Origin: CAZFYZ01 sp964523735
Lineage (GTDB): Bacteria > Armatimonadota > UBA5829
Assembly (NCBI GenBank): GCA_964523735.1
Contig: CAZFYZ010000101.1
Location: 1-15,058, forward strand
Reading direction: 5' to 3'
Length of the DNA stretch: 15,058 bases
The notes under the pieces are model-generated. The model saw nothing but the letters and a program-made list of their open reading frames with translations. It did no database searches and was not told the DNA's origin. A program made the position numbers and the translations under genes. Shown here one piece after another: positions 14,252 through 15,058 of the stretch. Numbering within the stretch: position 1 is the stretch's first letter; every line of letters begins with the position of its first letter.

Positions 14252-14289
14252 TGTGGGCAAGAGTGAGCTGTTGCTATCGTTTGCCACGC

Positions 14290-14319
14290 TTCACCTTCCA
14301 CCTCCTCTGGGTATATACT
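14290..14319 (+). promoter_or_regulatory. Possible promoter of the small exported protein
   Basis: TATACT (14314-14319) is a good -10 box. TTCACC (14290-14295) is a weak -35 at 18 bases. A hairpin GCACGG-AACA-CCGTGC (14328-14343) follows in the leader, just before the Shine-Dalgarno GGAGGTAGAGG. Confidence 0.4.
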
Positions 14320-14358
14320 TGAGGTGAGCACGGAACACCGTGCGTTGGAGGTAGAGGC

Positions 14359-14793
14359 ATGATACGAAGCAAGAAGCGGTTATCTCTGATACTGGCGGCA
14401 TTCCTGGTCCTGGGCGCGACTGCCAGTTTCGGCGGTCTGTTAGGGGATGTAGTCAAGGTCGGCGGCATTGCGTTTGTCGTGGACAAGTTCGGCGATCAGA
14501 TCAACTCGTTCGTCAACAAGCTAACTTTCAACAAGAGCTTGCAGACCAAGCAAACGACAGCCGTTGTTCCGATTCTCAGCATGGGCGGCGGTGGTTACAT
14601 AGGCGCTGCTCAGGTCATGGGCGATAAGGCCAGCGTGGCCAAGTGCAAGGCGGTGGTCCAGATCGAGGGCAATGCCATCTTCGGCAGGAACATCCGCGCG
14701 AAGGCTCTGGTGCCGGTGACGGCTCGATCAGTCTCCAACATCAAGCGCGTTCCCGGCGTTGGAGTGAGCGCTATCATCGACATCAGAATATAG
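14359..14793 (+). CDS. Small exported protein of unknown function
   Basis: 144 residues beginning with a clean signal peptide (RSKKR, then LSLILAAFLVLGATASFG, cut near 24-25). The mature part is small, basic and rich in Gly, Val and Lys, with one cysteine (C96), a glycine run GGGG (76-79) and a beta-rich C-terminus ending IIDIRI. There is no lipobox, no further membrane segment and no PEP-CTERM or LPXTG tail. A very strong ribosome site (GGAGGTAGAGG) precedes ATG 14359. I do not recognise the family. It is flanked on both sides by the two copies of the palindromic repeat, and its transcript would run into copy B. Confidence 0.8.
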   Translation: MIRSKKRLSLILAAFLVLGATASFGGLLGDVVKVGGIAFVVDKFGDQINSFVNKLTFNKSLQTKQTTAVVPILSMGGGGYIGAAQVMGDKASVAKCKAVVQIEGNAIFGRNIRAKALVPVTARSVSNIKRVPGVGVSAIIDIRI

Positions 14794-14853
14794 CGTCCTG
14801 GCTCCCATTGAGAATGACTTGCCCCTGCGGTACGAGTTCAGTCATCTGCACCT

Positions 14854-14938
14854 GTCATTTCGAGCAGGGCGAGAAATCCGCTTTTCCGTGGGTCCAGCAA
14901 AGGCCTTAAAGCAGATTTCTCACTACGCTCGAAATGAC
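14854..14938. repeat. Palindromic repeat element, copy B
   Basis: An 85-bp imperfect palindrome. Its left arm differs from copy A at one base over the first 30, and the right arm at two (AAGCAGATTTCTCAC core identical). The loop sequence is unrelated to copy A. Both copies have the same orientation. AGCTGTTGC recurs 14-15 bases after the right end of each copy. Confidence 0.85.
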
Positions 14939-15058
14939 ATTTCCATAGGCGTAAGCTGTTGCCCCCCGGTAAATCCTCACTGTCACTGAGCATCTGGGCC
15001 CCTCGGCTAGTGTCAACCTGAGTGTGTAAATTCGAGTTTGGGTGCAGCCTTCCAGTTC
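14939..15058. other. Non-coding tail of the window
   Basis: After copy B of the repeat I see no gene, promoter or clear structure up to the window end. Confidence 0.6.

Overview
This window looks like a scaffold from a draft or metagenome-assembled bacterial genome. Coding sequence is moderately GC-rich and there are two 10-base runs of N that fall inside or between genes. Shine-Dalgarno sequences and sigma70-type promoters are clear. A PEP-CTERM sorted exoprotein, a Rex redox repressor, a membrane-anchored cytochrome c, full-length ClpB and dispersed palindromic repeats suggest a Gram-negative-type environmental bacterium. Armatimonadota or a related lineage is possible, but I cannot place it firmly from sequence alone. 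I see no rRNA, tRNA, CRISPR array, transposase, phage gene or plasmid gene.

Layout. (1) Positions 1-1887, minus strand: a nucleoside phosphorylase-fold nucleosidase, then a YprA/MrfA-type DEAD/DEAH helicase cut off by the window edge. The helicase carries an in-frame insert built from palindromic DNA repeats. (2) Positions 1978-3270, plus strand: a family-4-like uracil-DNA glycosylase with some iron-sulfur cysteines missing, then rex. (3) Positions 6873-3267, minus strand: a very acidic hypothetical protein, a degenerate PTS enzyme I-like protein without its phospho-histidine, an NodA/AAC(2')-like GNAT acetyltransferase, a D-2-hydroxyacid dehydrogenase and a membrane cytochrome c. The last four are tightly spaced and probably form an operon, interrupted by an assembly gap that creates a false dehydrogenase-cytochrome fusion. 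The cytochrome and rex end head to head on one shared CTAG. (4) Positions 6997-9813, plus strand: clpB with a consensus promoter, a leader that can mask its ribosome binding site, a second assembly gap and a strong terminator. (5) Positions 12919-9881, minus strand: two tandem paralogues sharing a secreted N-terminal domain. The upstream one ends in a PEP-CTERM anchor; the downstream one ends in two possible OB-like modules and an alpha/beta hydrolase. (6) Positions 13066-14080: a densely structured non-coding stretch upstream of an XRE-cupin regulator. (7) Positions 14143-14938: two copies of an ~86-bp imperfect palindrome flanking a small exported protein.

How the genes work together. Rex, the dehydrogenase and the cytochrome all bear on redox balance, but I found no Rex operator in the window and adjacency is the only link. 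The nucleosidase-helicase and glycosylase genes touch nucleoside and DNA repair chemistry. The secreted paralogue pair probably acts at the envelope or outside the cell.

No complete new system is proven here. The best leads are the structured region before the XRE-cupin gene, the tail-swapped secreted paralogues, the flanking palindromes, the repeat-invaded helicase and the histidine-less enzyme I-like protein at the head of a small redox operon.
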